Positions 23,926 through 33,457 of a DNA stretch of 64,000 nucleotides are shown piece after piece. The DNA lies in the NCBI GenBank assembly GCA_030692055.1, contig JAUYCY010000114.1, positions 1-64,000 of the forward strand, in the 5' to 3' direction. Below the pieces are notes generated by a model. It was not told the DNA's origin and ran no database searches. It saw only the letters and a list, made by a program, of their open reading frames with translations. How positions within the stretch are numbered: the first letter of the stretch is position 1; each line of letters starts with the position of its first letter. A program made the translations under genes and the position numbers. The DNA comes from Candidatus Omnitrophota bacterium. GTDB taxonomy: Bacteria; Omnitrophota; Koll11; Duberdicusellales; 4484-171.

Positions 23926-25401
23926 ATGGGACATAAGAAAAGAACAATTATTTCGGATATTTTTAAATATACTTTAGCCCAGTATTCTTCACAAGCTTTA
24001 GGTTTTTTTACCGCTGTTTTAATAAGAAGATTTTTGGGTCCGTTTGCCACAGGAATATGGAATATACTAAAAGTAGTGATAGATTATTCCAGTTATACTA
24101 ATTTAGGGACCACATCTACTGTCACCTATAAACTGCCCATAGCAAGGGGACGGGGAGAAAACGAAGAAGCTAATAATTTAAGTAAAGTTGTATTTAATTT
24201 TGTTAGCATCACTACTTTTTTCTGTTCTGTGGGTATAGTGATTTATGCTTTAATTTCCCGGAAAGTCTTGTCTTGGGAGATTTTTACAGGCTTGTTAGCT
24301 GTGTCGGTGATTTTATTGTCTCAAAGAGTTTTTAGCTATTACGTTGTTCTTCTTAGAGCTAATAAGGACTTTACTGTTTTAAGCAAATCAATTGTTTTTG
24401 ATGCTATTGCCAACCTTAGCTTGATTATATTGATAGTAAGTAAATTCAAGCTTTACGGTTTTTACGTGGTAGCTATTTTAATGCCCATTTTGAATGTATT
24501 CTTTATTAGAAGATACGTAACTTATGGCCTTAAATTCTCTCTTTATTTCAAAGGCCTGTTTGCTTATATAAAATATGGATTTCCTTTATTCGTTGCTGGC
24601 ATACTGGATGAAATTTTAAACAGCATAGACAAGATTATGATTGTAAGTATGCTGGGGCTTGAACAGTTAGGTTTCTATTCAATTGCGCTTATGGCAAAAA
24701 GCTACGGTACAGGCGTATCAAAAAATTTCAGCATTGTTATCCAGCCGTATTTTTTAGGCGATTTCGGTAAGAATGGTATTACAAAATCATCGAAGCACGT
24801 ACTTATATATTCCCAAGTTACCGCCTACTTTATGGCGATACTGTTATCTCTTATTTTTATAACAGCTCCCGCATTTATACTTTACGTTCTTCCCAAGTTT
24901 ACACCCGGCATAAATGCGATGAGGATTTTTCTTTTAGCTATTTTTTTTCTTACGATTTCATCTTATCCTAATAACTTTTTAGTGGCGATGGAAAAACAAA
25001 CTGTGCTCATTCCGATAGTGAGTGTATCTATATTAGTCAATATTTTCCTTAATTATATTTTTATAAAAAGTGGTTATGGAATAAGCGGCGTGGCGCTGGC
25101 AACTTCAATTTCTGCATTTGTTTCTTTTTTTATAATTTCTTTATATGCCTTAAAACATTCCGAGAAGATGATTGGTATTTTAAAGTTTTTTGTTATAGTA
25201 CTTTTTCCTTTGGCCTACTGCTTCTTTATTTTAAAAGTGATAAGCTTATTTTCATTTTCCTGCAGTGTTATTATTGACGCTATATTTAAAGCAATAGTGT
25301 TTGTACTTTTCTCTCTTCCATTAATTTTTTATATAAATAGAAAAACAGGGATTGTGAGAATTTTAACGGATATTATTTTACAGAAGATACGAAGGTCATA
25401 A
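23926..25401 (+). CDS. Polysaccharide flippase, Wzx/MATE-like
   Basis: A 491-residue membrane protein with 12 or more hydrophobic segments. The N-terminal IFKYTLAQYSSQALGFFTAV and RRFLGPFATGIWNIL match the oligosaccharide flippase family, as does the mid-protein DKIMIVSMLGLEQLGFYSIA. It should move undecaprenyl-linked glycan units across the cytoplasmic membrane. It opens the surface polysaccharide locus, after a repeat-filled gap that probably separates it from the nonulosonate genes. Confidence 0.85.
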   Translation: MGHKKRTIISDIFKYTLAQYSSQALGFFTAVLIRRFLGPFATGIWNILKVVIDYSSYTNLGTTSTVTYKLPIARGRGENEEANNLSKVVFNFVSITTFFCSVGIVIYALISRKVLSWEIFTGLLAVSVILLSQRVFSYYVVLLRANKDFTVLSKSIVFDAIANLSLIILIVSKFKLYGFYVVAILMPILNVFFIRRYVTYGLKFSLYFKGLFAYIKYGFPLFVAGILDEILNSIDKIMIVSMLGLEQLGFYSIALMAKSYGTGVSKNFSIVIQPYFLGDFGKNGITKSSKHVLIYSQVTAYFMAILLSLIFITAPAFILYVLPKFTPGINAMRIFLLAIFFLTISSYPNNFLVAMEKQTVLIPIVSVSILVNIFLNYIFIKSGYGISGVALATSISAFVSFFIISLYALKHSEKMIGILKFFVIVLFPLAYCFFILKVISLFSFSCSVIIDAIFKAIVFVLFSLPLIFYINRKTGIVRILTDIILQKIRRS

Positions 25402-25465
25402 GTTCATCAGAGCAATAATTCAAAGAAACCAAAAAAATATTTTCGGGTTAAATAAGAGGTGCACT

Positions 25466-26272
25466 ATGGTGGAGAATTTAAAAGATCTTAACGCTATTTG
25501 TCAAAAGAAAGACTATAAGACAAAAGGTAATTGGATGGCACGCCATATCACTAGAGATATGGCGCTTGTGTTGAGTTGGTTATTGTTGCATACCCCTATA
25601 ACTGCCAACCAGGTAACTTTATTCTCACTTGTAGCCGGTGGTTTAGGCTGTGTGATGTTTGCACATGGCAGTAAGGTTGCCATGGCGGTCGGTGCAATTT
25701 TACTGCAGCTCTGGTATCTTTTAGACCACGTTGACGGTCAAATAGCCAGGTATAGAAAGCAAGTAACCCTTACCGGAGTGTATTTTGACTATGTGTCGCA
25801 CTATCTCATCCATATAGGAATATTTTTTGGAATAGGATATGGAATTTTTGCCAGTAGTGGAAATCTTTTTTATTTTATTATGGGTATTACGGCGGGAATG
25901 GGGGTTACCTTTTTAAATCTTATATATGATGTACAATATAAAGCATATTTCTCAAAGATTATAAAACTTGATGTAATTTTTTTAAAAAGAGGGCAGGAAG
26001 AAGAAAGCCAAACTAAAAGCAAGCATGTTTATGAGAATATATTGAAAGGAATTTTCTCTTTTCTTCATAAATTGTGCGAAGTGCATGTTTTGATGAATAT
26101 AATAACATTTATTGCGGTATTTTCTTTATTTATAAATTTTTATCCTTGGAAAATATTTATTATAATCTATGCAATTTTTACTGTTTTTGTTACTACGGCT
26201 AAGAATGTATATTTTGTTTTATCGAGAATTCCCGACAAGTCCTTTAATAAAACATTTAGTATTAGAGAATGA
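25466..26272 (+). CDS. CDP-alcohol phosphatidyltransferase family protein with altered last Asp
   Basis: A 268-residue membrane protein with the CDP-alcohol phosphotransferase motif DHVDGQIAR, eight residues, then GVYFDYVSH. In the classical pattern D-x2-D-G-x2-A-R-x8-G-x3-D-x3-D the last position is Asp; here it is His. Hydrophobic segments surround the motif and continue to the C-terminus. Members join an alcohol to a CDP-activated head, as in phospholipid or phospho-polyol synthesis. Its place among polysaccharide genes suggests a phosphodiester decoration of the glycan, not housekeeping lipid synthesis (pgsA is at 51653). GAGGTG precedes ATG 25466; the stop overlaps the next gene. Confidence 0.75.
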   Translation: MVENLKDLNAICQKKDYKTKGNWMARHITRDMALVLSWLLLHTPITANQVTLFSLVAGGLGCVMFAHGSKVAMAVGAILLQLWYLLDHVDGQIARYRKQVTLTGVYFDYVSHYLIHIGIFFGIGYGIFASSGNLFYFIMGITAGMGVTFLNLIYDVQYKAYFSKIIKLDVIFLKRGQEEESQTKSKHVYENILKGIFSFLHKLCEVHVLMNIITFIAVFSLFINFYPWKIFIIIYAIFTVFVTTAKNVYFVLSRIPDKSFNKTFSIRE

Positions 26273-27195
26273 GGATAAATATTATTGTCTTAAATTATAA
26301 CGGTAAAGAATTGCTGCGAGAGTGTTTGCCAAGTGTTATAGAAGCCGCCAAAGGCAGTAAGTATAATGTAAAAGTTTCTGTTTTAGATAATTGTAGCACA
26401 GATGACAGCGTAAGTTTTCTAAAACAAACATTCCCCGGCGTAAACATTTACATTGCAAGAGAAAACAAGGTGTATTGTTCCTACAATGAGTTCTTTAAAA
26501 GATTAGATGACGATATTATAGTTGTCTTAAACTCAGATATAAAGGTGGATAAAAATTTCATTAACCCGTTAGTTGAAAATTTTAAAGACCCTGATATTTT
26601 TTTTGTTTCTTCGCGCACGTATTCTTTTGATGGCATTACTTACCAAGGGGATAAATCAAAAGCTCTAATTCGCTACGGAATCATTTCTGCTGATACGCGG
26701 TTTAAGGGATATGAAGGTTTAATAATGGAAAAGGGTTTCACTTTCTCAACCGGTAATGGAGCTTTTGACAGGAAAAAGTTTTTAGAATTAGGCGGATTTG
26801 ATGAAATATATTTACCTGGAAGGTATGAAGACGTTGATTTCTGTTTTCGAGGCTGGAAAGCAGGCTATAAAGGAATATATGAGCCGCGAAGCATCATTTA
26901 TCATAAAGGCTACGCAAGTTTTAAAAATTTTTTCAGCAATCGCCAGATAGATGCAATGGTATTTAGAAATAGCCTTTTTTTTATGTGGAAAAATATAACA
27001 GATTTAAAAATTCTATTTAAGCTACATTTTTGGCTAATATTCAGGTTAGCTTTTTATGTGCTCACGCTCAGATTTTACTTTATGAATGGTTTTATAGAAG
27101 CTTTATCACGAATACCTATGACAATAAAAAGCAGGAAGCTCGCGTTAAAGAATTTTAAACTTACCGATAAAGAAATATTAGATATAGTAGGTTAA
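26269..27195 (+). CDS. GT2 glycosyltransferase, rhamnosyltransferase-like (COG1216)
   Basis: A 308-residue GT-A enzyme with INIIVLNYNGKELLRECLPS, VLDNCSTDDS and VVLNSDIKVD (metal site), then the acceptor-side signatures STGNGAFDRKKFLELGGFDE and YEDVDFCFRGWKAGYK. COG1216 members add rhamnose or other deoxysugars during O-antigen assembly. A C-terminal hydrophobic, basic segment may hold it at the membrane. It overlaps the preceding gene by 4 nt. Donor sugar cannot be read from sequence. Confidence 0.85.
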   Translation: MRINIIVLNYNGKELLRECLPSVIEAAKGSKYNVKVSVLDNCSTDDSVSFLKQTFPGVNIYIARENKVYCSYNEFFKRLDDDIIVVLNSDIKVDKNFINPLVENFKDPDIFFVSSRTYSFDGITYQGDKSKALIRYGIISADTRFKGYEGLIMEKGFTFSTGNGAFDRKKFLELGGFDEIYLPGRYEDVDFCFRGWKAGYKGIYEPRSIIYHKGYASFKNFFSNRQIDAMVFRNSLFFMWKNITDLKILFKLHFWLIFRLAFYVLTLRFYFMNGFIEALSRIPMTIKSRKLALKNFKLTDKEILDIVG

Positions 27196-27201
27196 GGCGG
27201 T

Positions 27202-27945
27202 ATGAATAAAATTTCAGTTATTTTAATAACAAAAGACGAAGAATGTAGGATTCGTCAAGCCTTACAGTCAGTTCAGTGGTTAGATGAAATTATTCTGGTA
27301 GATTCCGCAAGCCAGGATAAGACTATTCAGATAGCAAAAGAGTTTACGGATAAAATATATTTTAGAGAATTTGATGATTTTTCTTCGCAGAAGAATTTTG
27401 CAATCAGTAAATGTTCAAATGATTGGGTGTTGTCTCTTGATGCGGATGAAGAGGTATCCGAGCAACTTAAAGAACGGATAAAGTCATTGGACTTAAGCAG
27501 TAAAGCCGGCTATAGGATAAGAAGACAAACCTATATATTTAAGAGATTGATGAAATATGGAGGTCATTCTAAGGATTTTCCGCTTAGGGTATTTGACAAA
27601 AATAAAGGCTGTTTCGTGCAACCAATACATGAATTTGTGGAAATACCAGGCAAAATTGGTTTAATAGATGCTCCTATTATACATTATTCCTCAGAAAACT
27701 TGCACGAATATAGCCAAAAGTTAAACGCATACACTGATTTAGAGGTAAAATTTCTATTACAAAATAATACTAAATTTTCATATACAAAGATAATACTTAT
27801 TCCGATTTTGAGATTTTTCCAGAGATATTTATTACAAAGGGGATTTCTGGATAAAATGGAGGGTTTTATATTTTACACAATGTCAGGGTTTTATGAATTT
27901 TTAAAATGGTCTAAATATTGGCAAAAAGTAAGGGGGCATAAATGA
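27202..27945 (+). CDS. GT2 glycosyltransferase, WaaE/KdtX-like
   Basis: A 247-residue protein with the WaaE pattern: ISVILITKDEECRIRQALQS, WLDEIILVDSASQDKT, SQKNFAISKCSNDWVLSLDA (DADEE metal site). WaaE-type enzymes add glucose or a related hexose to the lipopolysaccharide inner core. Two more members occur at 38519 (frameshifted) and 41206. It starts 6 nt after the previous gene and overlaps the next by 4 nt. Confidence 0.85.
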   Translation: MNKISVILITKDEECRIRQALQSVQWLDEIILVDSASQDKTIQIAKEFTDKIYFREFDDFSSQKNFAISKCSNDWVLSLDADEEVSEQLKERIKSLDLSSKAGYRIRRQTYIFKRLMKYGGHSKDFPLRVFDKNKGCFVQPIHEFVEIPGKIGLIDAPIIHYSSENLHEYSQKLNAYTDLEVKFLLQNNTKFSYTKIILIPILRFFQRYLLQRGFLDKMEGFIFYTMSGFYEFLKWSKYWQKVRGHK

Positions 27946-28910
27946 GCGGATTTTATAAAAATAAGCGGATACTTGTTACAGGTGCAGATGGTTTTATGGG
28001 TTCGCATCTTGTAGATAGACTATTATCAGAGGGCGCAAAAGTTTCGGTATATGTTAGGGGTAATTCCGTTTCCGGAACTACCCAGTATTCTTTAAAGAAT
28101 ATAAAGCATCTTGAGGGTATAATAGAGGATATCTTAACCGGAGATATTGCCAGCGCCGACGCAATAGAATTAGTGATAAAAAATAAGCCTGAGATAATTT
28201 TTCACCTTGCCGCAGATGCCTATGTGCCTAATTCTTTTGACCACCCCATTGAGGTGATGGAGACCAATGTTATTGGGACGTTAAACATGCTTCAGGCAGT
28301 TAAGGAAAGTAGGAGAATAAAAAGGATTGTTTGCACCTCCTCAAGCGAAATATACGGTTTAACTATAGGCGGTTCAATTGACGAAGAGCACCCGCTATAT
28401 CCTTCTTCACCCTATGCGGCAAGTAAGGTTGCAGCTGATAGATACGCTTATTCTTACTACAATACCTATCATCTGCCTATCGCGATAATTAGGCCGTTTA
28501 ACACTTATGGCCCGCGCCACACTTACGATGTTATTCCAAAATTTATTGATTTAGCGCTTCACGGTAAAACCTTAACCATTCACGGTAGCGGTAAACAATC
28601 GAGAGACTTTACCTATGTTGACGACATGATAGATGCTTTTATGATTATGGGCAGCCACCAGAAAGCAGTAGGCCAAGCCGTTAACTTCGGGACAGGCAAA
28701 GCTATAACTATAAATTATATTGCGAAGAAGATTAAAGAAATTTCCGGTAGTTTCTCGCCGATTATACATACCACAGAAAGAAAGGCACAGGTCCCAAAGC
28801 TTTTATGCGACTACTCTTTAGCAAAAAAACTTTTCGGGTGGAAACCAAAGGTATTTATTGACGAAGGGTTAAGGAGGAATATCGAATGGGTAAAGCAAAA
28901 TCTAAAATAA
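27942..28910 (+). CDS. NAD-dependent sugar epimerase/dehydratase (extended SDR)
   Basis: A 322-residue enzyme with the NAD loop LVTGADGFMGSHLVDRL, the active site TSSSEIYG and YAASKVAADRY, and the substrate region RPFNTYGPRHTYDVIPKFI. It is closest in feel to GDP-mannose 4,6-dehydratase or LegB-type UDP-GlcNAc 4,6-dehydratases. It could supply the 4-keto sugar for the DegT aminotransferase at 15165, or a polysaccharide deoxysugar. It overlaps the WaaE-like gene by 4 nt and the acyltransferase by 25 nt. Confidence 0.85.
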   Translation: MSGFYKNKRILVTGADGFMGSHLVDRLLSEGAKVSVYVRGNSVSGTTQYSLKNIKHLEGIIEDILTGDIASADAIELVIKNKPEIIFHLAADAYVPNSFDHPIEVMETNVIGTLNMLQAVKESRRIKRIVCTSSSEIYGLTIGGSIDEEHPLYPSSPYAASKVAADRYAYSYYNTYHLPIAIIRPFNTYGPRHTYDVIPKFIDLALHGKTLTIHGSGKQSRDFTYVDDMIDAFMIMGSHQKAVGQAVNFGTGKAITINYIAKKIKEISGSFSPIIHTTERKAQVPKLLCDYSLAKKLFGWKPKVFIDEGLRRNIEWVKQNLK

Positions 28911-29383
28911 AAAAGGTATATATCGATAAACGAGCACAAGTTGCAAAAACAGCAAGCATCGGCGAGGGCACAAAAGTTTGGGCCTTTGCGCAAGTATGCG
29001 GAAATGCCAAAATCGGAAAAAATTGCGTTATCGGTAACGGCGCTTACATTGATAGAAATGTGGTTATCGGTAATAATGTAAAAATTCATAACAAGGCTTT
29101 GTTGTATAACGGATTGATAGTGGAGGATAATTGCTTTATAGGCCCGGGGGCTTGTTTTGCCAACGATAAATATCCAAAACATAATACAACTCGTAATCTT
29201 AAAGGTGTTTGCTGGAGGTTAAAACAAGGCGCAGTAGTTGGCGCAAACGTAACGATACTTCCCGACGTAAATATTGGTAAAAATGCGATAGTTGGAGCAG
29301 GTTCGGTGGTTACTAAGGATATCCCCGATGGCGCTGTAGCCTGCGGTAATCCTGCTAAAATATTAAAGAAGAAATACGTATAA
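28886..29383 (+). CDS. Hexapeptide-repeat acyltransferase, WbpD/WlbB-like
   Basis: A 165-residue left-handed beta-helix protein. Repeats of the type xIGxxx run from VAKTASIGEGTKVWAFAQV through AKIGKNCVIGNGAYI to NIGKNAIVGAGSVVTKD, ending in ACGNPAKILKKK. WbpD-like enzymes N-acetylate a 3-amino sugar uronate on UDP. The start overlaps the upstream epimerase gene by 25 nt and is read from ATG 28886. A shared pathway with the SDR next to it is plausible. Confidence 0.85.
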   Translation: MGKAKSKIKKVYIDKRAQVAKTASIGEGTKVWAFAQVCGNAKIGKNCVIGNGAYIDRNVVIGNNVKIHNKALLYNGLIVEDNCFIGPGACFANDKYPKHNTTRNLKGVCWRLKQGAVVGANVTILPDVNIGKNAIVGAGSVVTKDIPDGAVACGNPAKILKKKYV

Positions 29384-30519
29384 TGCAAAAGTTAATGCTA
29401 AAAGATAACGCTATAGATTTAGCGGCTAAATGGATAATAGATTCAGGTATACAATCTTCATCCGGAGGATTTTATGCCTGGTATGACTTAGAGGTCAAGA
29501 AACATTCTTTTTTTTATTCGGAAATTACCGGCTACGCAATAACTACACTACTTTTTCTGCACAAAATATTTAATAATAATATTTTTATTGAGAAAGCTAA
29601 AAAAGCTAGTAGTTGGATTGAGCAATATGCGCTACATCCCTGTGGAGGCCTAAGGACAAGGTTATATGATAACGATAAATCTAGCGATAGCATGTATTCG
29701 TTTACAGGAGAGAATATATTTTCTTTTGATACGGCAATGGTTCTTTATGGTATCGCCAGCCTTTTTCAATTAACAGGCGAAAAAAAATATTTGGATATTT
29801 CACTACGCATAGCCAAATTCTTAATAACTAAAATGCAGGATAGAGACGGCGCGCTATTTCCTATATATAATCCTAAGAAAGATAATTACCCCGAACCGAA
29901 AGACAAGTGGTCTAGCCAGCGCGCAGGGTTTCATACTAAGGCATCACTGGGGTTACTTAGTTTGTTTGAAATTACAAAAGATAAACTTTACCGCGATAGT
30001 GCTATAAAACTTTGCGAATATGCTTTATCAACACAAGAGCCTTGCGGTAGATTCATTACAGATGCCATTAATAAAACAACACACATCCACCCTCATTGTT
30101 ATACTATCGAAGGGCTTTTGTTCGCGGCCAGGGCACTAAATAACTCAAAATTTTTTGAGGCAGCAGAAAAAGCTATTCAATGGACATTTAAATATGTATC
30201 ATCAAGCGGTATCAACGAACTTTATGAGCCGCATAACAACTCATTTAATAATTTTCAAAGAAGTGACATCGTGGCGCAAGTTTTACGATTAGGGTTAATA
30301 TTTTCTGTAAGCGAGAAAGAAAAACTAGAATTTCTTAGGTCTACATTATTAAGCTATCAAGATAATTCTAAAGAGCCACAGCAACAAGGAGGGTTTTTTT
30401 ACAGTAAAGGCCAATTTCACCTTAACTCTTGGTGCGCGATGTTTAGCCTTCAGGCGCTTGCTCTTTATGAGGATAAAAATTTTATCTTCCGTGATAAAAA
30501 ACTAGACTTATTAATATAA
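29383..30519 (+). CDS. Alpha/alpha-toroid protein of unknown function
   Basis: A 378-residue protein without membrane segments. It has a repeating helical pattern with paired Gly-rich turns: SSSGGFYAWYD, FYSEITGYAITTLLFLH, GGLRTRLYD, FDTAMVLYGIASLF, FHTKASLGLLSLFE, HPHCYTIEGLLFAARAL and QQGGFFYSKGQFHLNSWCAM. Such repeats suggest an (alpha/alpha)6 or similar toroid as in glycan-processing epimerases, lyases and unsaturated glucuronyl hydrolases. Position between an acyltransferase and wecB suggests action on glycan intermediates. I cannot name the family and do not assign a reaction. Confidence 0.5.
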   Translation: MQKLMLKDNAIDLAAKWIIDSGIQSSSGGFYAWYDLEVKKHSFFYSEITGYAITTLLFLHKIFNNNIFIEKAKKASSWIEQYALHPCGGLRTRLYDNDKSSDSMYSFTGENIFSFDTAMVLYGIASLFQLTGEKKYLDISLRIAKFLITKMQDRDGALFPIYNPKKDNYPEPKDKWSSQRAGFHTKASLGLLSLFEITKDKLYRDSAIKLCEYALSTQEPCGRFITDAINKTTHIHPHCYTIEGLLFAARALNNSKFFEAAEKAIQWTFKYVSSSGINELYEPHNNSFNNFQRSDIVAQVLRLGLIFSVSEKEKLEFLRSTLLSYQDNSKEPQQQGGFFYSKGQFHLNSWCAMFSLQALALYEDKNFIFRDKKLDLLI

Positions 30520-30528
30520 CAAAGGCTT

Positions 30529-31647
30529 ATGAAAAATAAAAAAATAGGAATTATCTACGGCACAAGGCCAGAGATGATTAAACTTAGCCCCATTATCAAA
30601 TTATGCCAAAAACACAACGTGCCATTTTTTTGCATACATACCGGACAGCACTATTCTTATGAAATGGACGAAATATTTTTTAAGGAATTAGAATTACCTG
30701 CTCCGGAATATAAATTACGAATAAAATCAAAAGCTCCTTATCGGCAAGGAGAACATACTGGAAGAATGCTCATTGAAATAGAGGAAATATTACTTCGCGA
30801 AATGCCTTATTGTGTGGTTGTTCAGGGCGATACGAATACCGCTTTTGCCGGCGCATTGACTGCTGAAAAAATTTCTACCACTGAAAGCTACACCGGCTTT
30901 CATATACGCGTAGCACATGTGGAGGCGGGACTACGTAGCTTTGACAGAAGTATGCCCGAAGAAACTAATAGATTTATAACTGACCATCTTTCCGATTTTC
31001 TTTTTGTGCCGACTGGCCAGGCAAGAAAATTCCTTCTAAAGGAGGGTGTGCCTAAATCAAATATATATATAACGGGAAATACCATCGTTGACGCGGTTAA
31101 TCAGAATATTTCTTTAGCTAAGAAAAAAAGCCATATTTTAGATAAAATGAAATTAGAAAAAAATAAATACATATTGCTAACATTACACCGCCAGGAAAAT
31201 GTAGATTCAAAAGAAGTATTTACTGATATTATAAAAGGATTGGAATTAGTCTATCGCAAGGTAAAAGCCCCAATAATATTTCCTATGCATTACCGCACGG
31301 CTAAAATGCTTGAAAGGTTTAAGCTAAAGATGCCACAAGGAGTAAAAGTTATAGCCCCTTTAGGCTTTTTAGATTTTATATGTCTTGAAGCTATGGCACA
31401 GCTGGTAATGACAGATTCCGGTGGCGTGCAGGAGGAAACTAATATATTAGGCGTTCCATGTGTAACGGTGCGTAATAATACCGAGCGGCCAGAAACAGTA
31501 GCTGTTGGTTCTAATATAGTTGCCGGGACAAAACCTGGAAATATACTTAAAGCAGTGCGTTCTATGTTAGCAAGAAAAAGAAACTGGAAAAATCCTTTCG
31601 GTGACGGTAAAGCTAGCCAAAGAATGTTAGATATAATTTTAAGTTAA
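30529..31647 (+). CDS. wecB: UDP-N-acetylglucosamine 2-epimerase (non-hydrolysing)
   Basis: A 372-residue GT-B-fold enzyme: IGIIYGTRPEMIKLSPII, HTGQHYSYEM, VVVQGDTNTAFAGAL, HVEAGLRSFDRSMPEETNR, TGNTIVDAV, LTLHRQENVD and TDSGGVQEETNILGVPCV are textbook WecB motifs. It interconverts UDP-GlcNAc and UDP-ManNAc, providing ManNAc for surface glycans or for sialic acid-type synthesis. It ends one nucleotide before the following GT4 gene. Assignment is strong. Confidence 0.93.
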   Translation: MKNKKIGIIYGTRPEMIKLSPIIKLCQKHNVPFFCIHTGQHYSYEMDEIFFKELELPAPEYKLRIKSKAPYRQGEHTGRMLIEIEEILLREMPYCVVVQGDTNTAFAGALTAEKISTTESYTGFHIRVAHVEAGLRSFDRSMPEETNRFITDHLSDFLFVPTGQARKFLLKEGVPKSNIYITGNTIVDAVNQNISLAKKKSHILDKMKLEKNKYILLTLHRQENVDSKEVFTDIIKGLELVYRKVKAPIIFPMHYRTAKMLERFKLKMPQGVKVIAPLGFLDFICLEAMAQLVMTDSGGVQEETNILGVPCVTVRNNTERPETVAVGSNIVAGTKPGNILKAVRSMLARKRNWKNPFGDGKASQRMLDIILS

Positions 31648-31648
31648 T

Positions 31649-32683
31649 ATGCGTATAGCATTTTTTGTTTATCCTTGGGCAATGCAATCTCCGGGCGGCG
31701 GAGAAATACTGCTGTTAAAGACAAAAGAAACCTTAGAGAAAAAAGGTATTTCGGTTACGTTTTTTAATCAATGGGAACATAAATTAAAAAATTTTGACAT
31801 ATTGCATGTGTTTGGCAGCGTAAAAGACTGCCTGGGCCTCATGCGTGCTGCAAAAAGTGCAGGCACTAAAGTCGTTCTTTCTCCGATATTTTGGTCAACA
31901 TTTAACAGGGCTCTAAATGAATATGGGAGTTTCACGCAAAAAACGATAGGAGCTTTAAGGCATCTAGCTAAGGTGTTGGTGCCTATTATGCCTTCGGCAC
32001 GAAGAGAAATGTTTTTAGTGGCGGATGCGCTCCTACCAAATTCAAAGGCAGAATTAGAACAGGTATCGCGTTTATTTGCTATAAATAAGCAAAAAATGCA
32101 TATCGTATATCTAGGTATTGACGAAAAGTTTTATAATGCCGACCCAAGAGAATTTATAAACAAATATAAAATAAAAGATTTCGTTCTTTCAGTAGGCAGA
32201 ATTGAGCCGCGTAAAAATCAGCTTAATCTCATAAAAGCATTAAAAGGCTCTGGCAAGCAGCTTGTTTTTATAGGAGATCCTGTTATCGGATACGAAAATT
32301 ATTATGAGTTATGTAGGCGTAGCGCAGAGGACGCTATTTTTATTAATCGTCTCCAGCATAGTGATAGTTTATTTTCTTCAGCATATGCGGCATGCTCGGT
32401 ATTTGTGCTTCAGGGTTGGTTTGAAACACCAGGTTTAGTTGCTCTAGAAGCAGGATTGGCTGGCGCTAAGTTAGCGTTGACTATGGGCGGTTCAACCAAG
32501 GAATATTTCAAAAATTATGCTGAATATTTCAATCCCGCTAACCCAGCTAGTATAAGAAAGGCAATAGATTTAGTTTTAACTAAAGATAAAACTAAAGATT
32601 TACAGAGATATCTATTTGACAATTTTCTTTGGCTAAAGACAACAGAAGAAAATATAAAGGTTTATAGGAGAATTACATCATGA
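31649..32683 (+). CDS. GT4-family glycosyltransferase
   Basis: A 344-residue GT-B enzyme. The N-terminal acceptor half starts FFVYPWAMQSPGGGEILLLK with the glycine-rich loop. The donor-binding half contains SVGRIEPRKNQLNLIKAL and the WFETPGLVALEAG EX7E region. It transfers a sugar, typically retaining, in polysaccharide assembly. It overlaps the next GT2 gene by 4 nt. Donor and acceptor are not determinable. Confidence 0.85.
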   Translation: MRIAFFVYPWAMQSPGGGEILLLKTKETLEKKGISVTFFNQWEHKLKNFDILHVFGSVKDCLGLMRAAKSAGTKVVLSPIFWSTFNRALNEYGSFTQKTIGALRHLAKVLVPIMPSARREMFLVADALLPNSKAELEQVSRLFAINKQKMHIVYLGIDEKFYNADPREFINKYKIKDFVLSVGRIEPRKNQLNLIKALKGSGKQLVFIGDPVIGYENYYELCRRSAEDAIFINRLQHSDSLFSSAYAACSVFVLQGWFETPGLVALEAGLAGAKLALTMGGSTKEYFKNYAEYFNPANPASIRKAIDLVLTKDKTKDLQRYLFDNFLWLKTTEENIKVYRRITS

Positions 32684-33366
32684 AGCTTTCGGTATTGATA
32701 CCGGTTTATAACGAAATACATACGCTTTCCGCAATAGTGGAGAAGATAACCGCACTTAATATGGATAAAGAATTGATAATTGTCGATGATTTTTCCAGTG
32801 ATGGAACGCGCGAATTGCTTAAGAGAGATTTCAGCTCTAATTTAAAAGACATAAAAGTTATATACCACGAAGTAAACCAAGGAAAAGGCGCAGCTATCAA
32901 GACAGCGCTAAAAAACGCTACAGGTGATTACGCGATAATTCAAGATGCAGATTTAGAATACGACCCCAATGACTACACGATTTTGCTTTCTGCGGCACAA
33001 AGAGAAAATGCCGAGGTAGTTTACGGTTCAAGATTTCTAAAGACATGGAGGGCTACTAGCTGGTGGCACTTCTTAGTTAATAGGTTTTTGACTACAATGA
33101 CTAATATTTTATACGCCAGTCGCTTGAGCGATATGGAAACTTGCTACAAATTGATAAGGACTGACGTATTTAAGAACCTTGATATAGAATCTACGCGTTT
33201 TGAAATAGAACCGGAAATAACCGCAAAACTGCTTAAAAAAGGGCTCCGGATTGCAGAGGTACCCATTTCCTATAAAGGTAGAGCCTATCATGAAGGAAAA
33301 AAAATAGGCTGGAAAGACGGATTTACGGCAGTGTGGATTTTGATTAAATATCGATTCACTAGATAG
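32680..33366 (+). CDS. GT2 glycosyltransferase, polyprenyl-phosphate mannose synthase-like
   Basis: A 228-residue GT-A protein with LSVLIPVYNEIHTLSAIV, IIVDDFSSDGTRELL, NQGKGAAIKTAL, IIQDADLEYDPNDY and a conserved DMETCYKLIRTDVF. This matches DPM-type synthases without a membrane anchor. It probably makes a polyprenyl-phospho-sugar donor for the PMT/ArnT-like enzymes. The start overlaps the upstream GT4 gene. Confidence 0.85.
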   Translation: MKLSVLIPVYNEIHTLSAIVEKITALNMDKELIIVDDFSSDGTRELLKRDFSSNLKDIKVIYHEVNQGKGAAIKTALKNATGDYAIIQDADLEYDPNDYTILLSAAQRENAEVVYGSRFLKTWRATSWWHFLVNRFLTTMTNILYASRLSDMETCYKLIRTDVFKNLDIESTRFEIEPEITAKLLKKGLRIAEVPISYKGRAYHEGKKIGWKDGFTAVWILIKYRFTR

Positions 33367-33457
33367 TTATAAGCTATATGCTTTAAGTTGTAAGTAATAA
33401 TCCAAAACGAAATAAATCATGTGGCTTGTAACTTGTAGCCTGAAGCAAAGTTAAAAC
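33367..33457. repeat. Word-like intergenic repeat
   Basis: Short related words (AAGCTATATGC, AAGTTGTAAG, CTTGTAACTTGTAGCC) occur in both orientations in this 90-nt gap. It belongs to the same style of filler seen in many gaps of this window. Confidence 0.4.
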
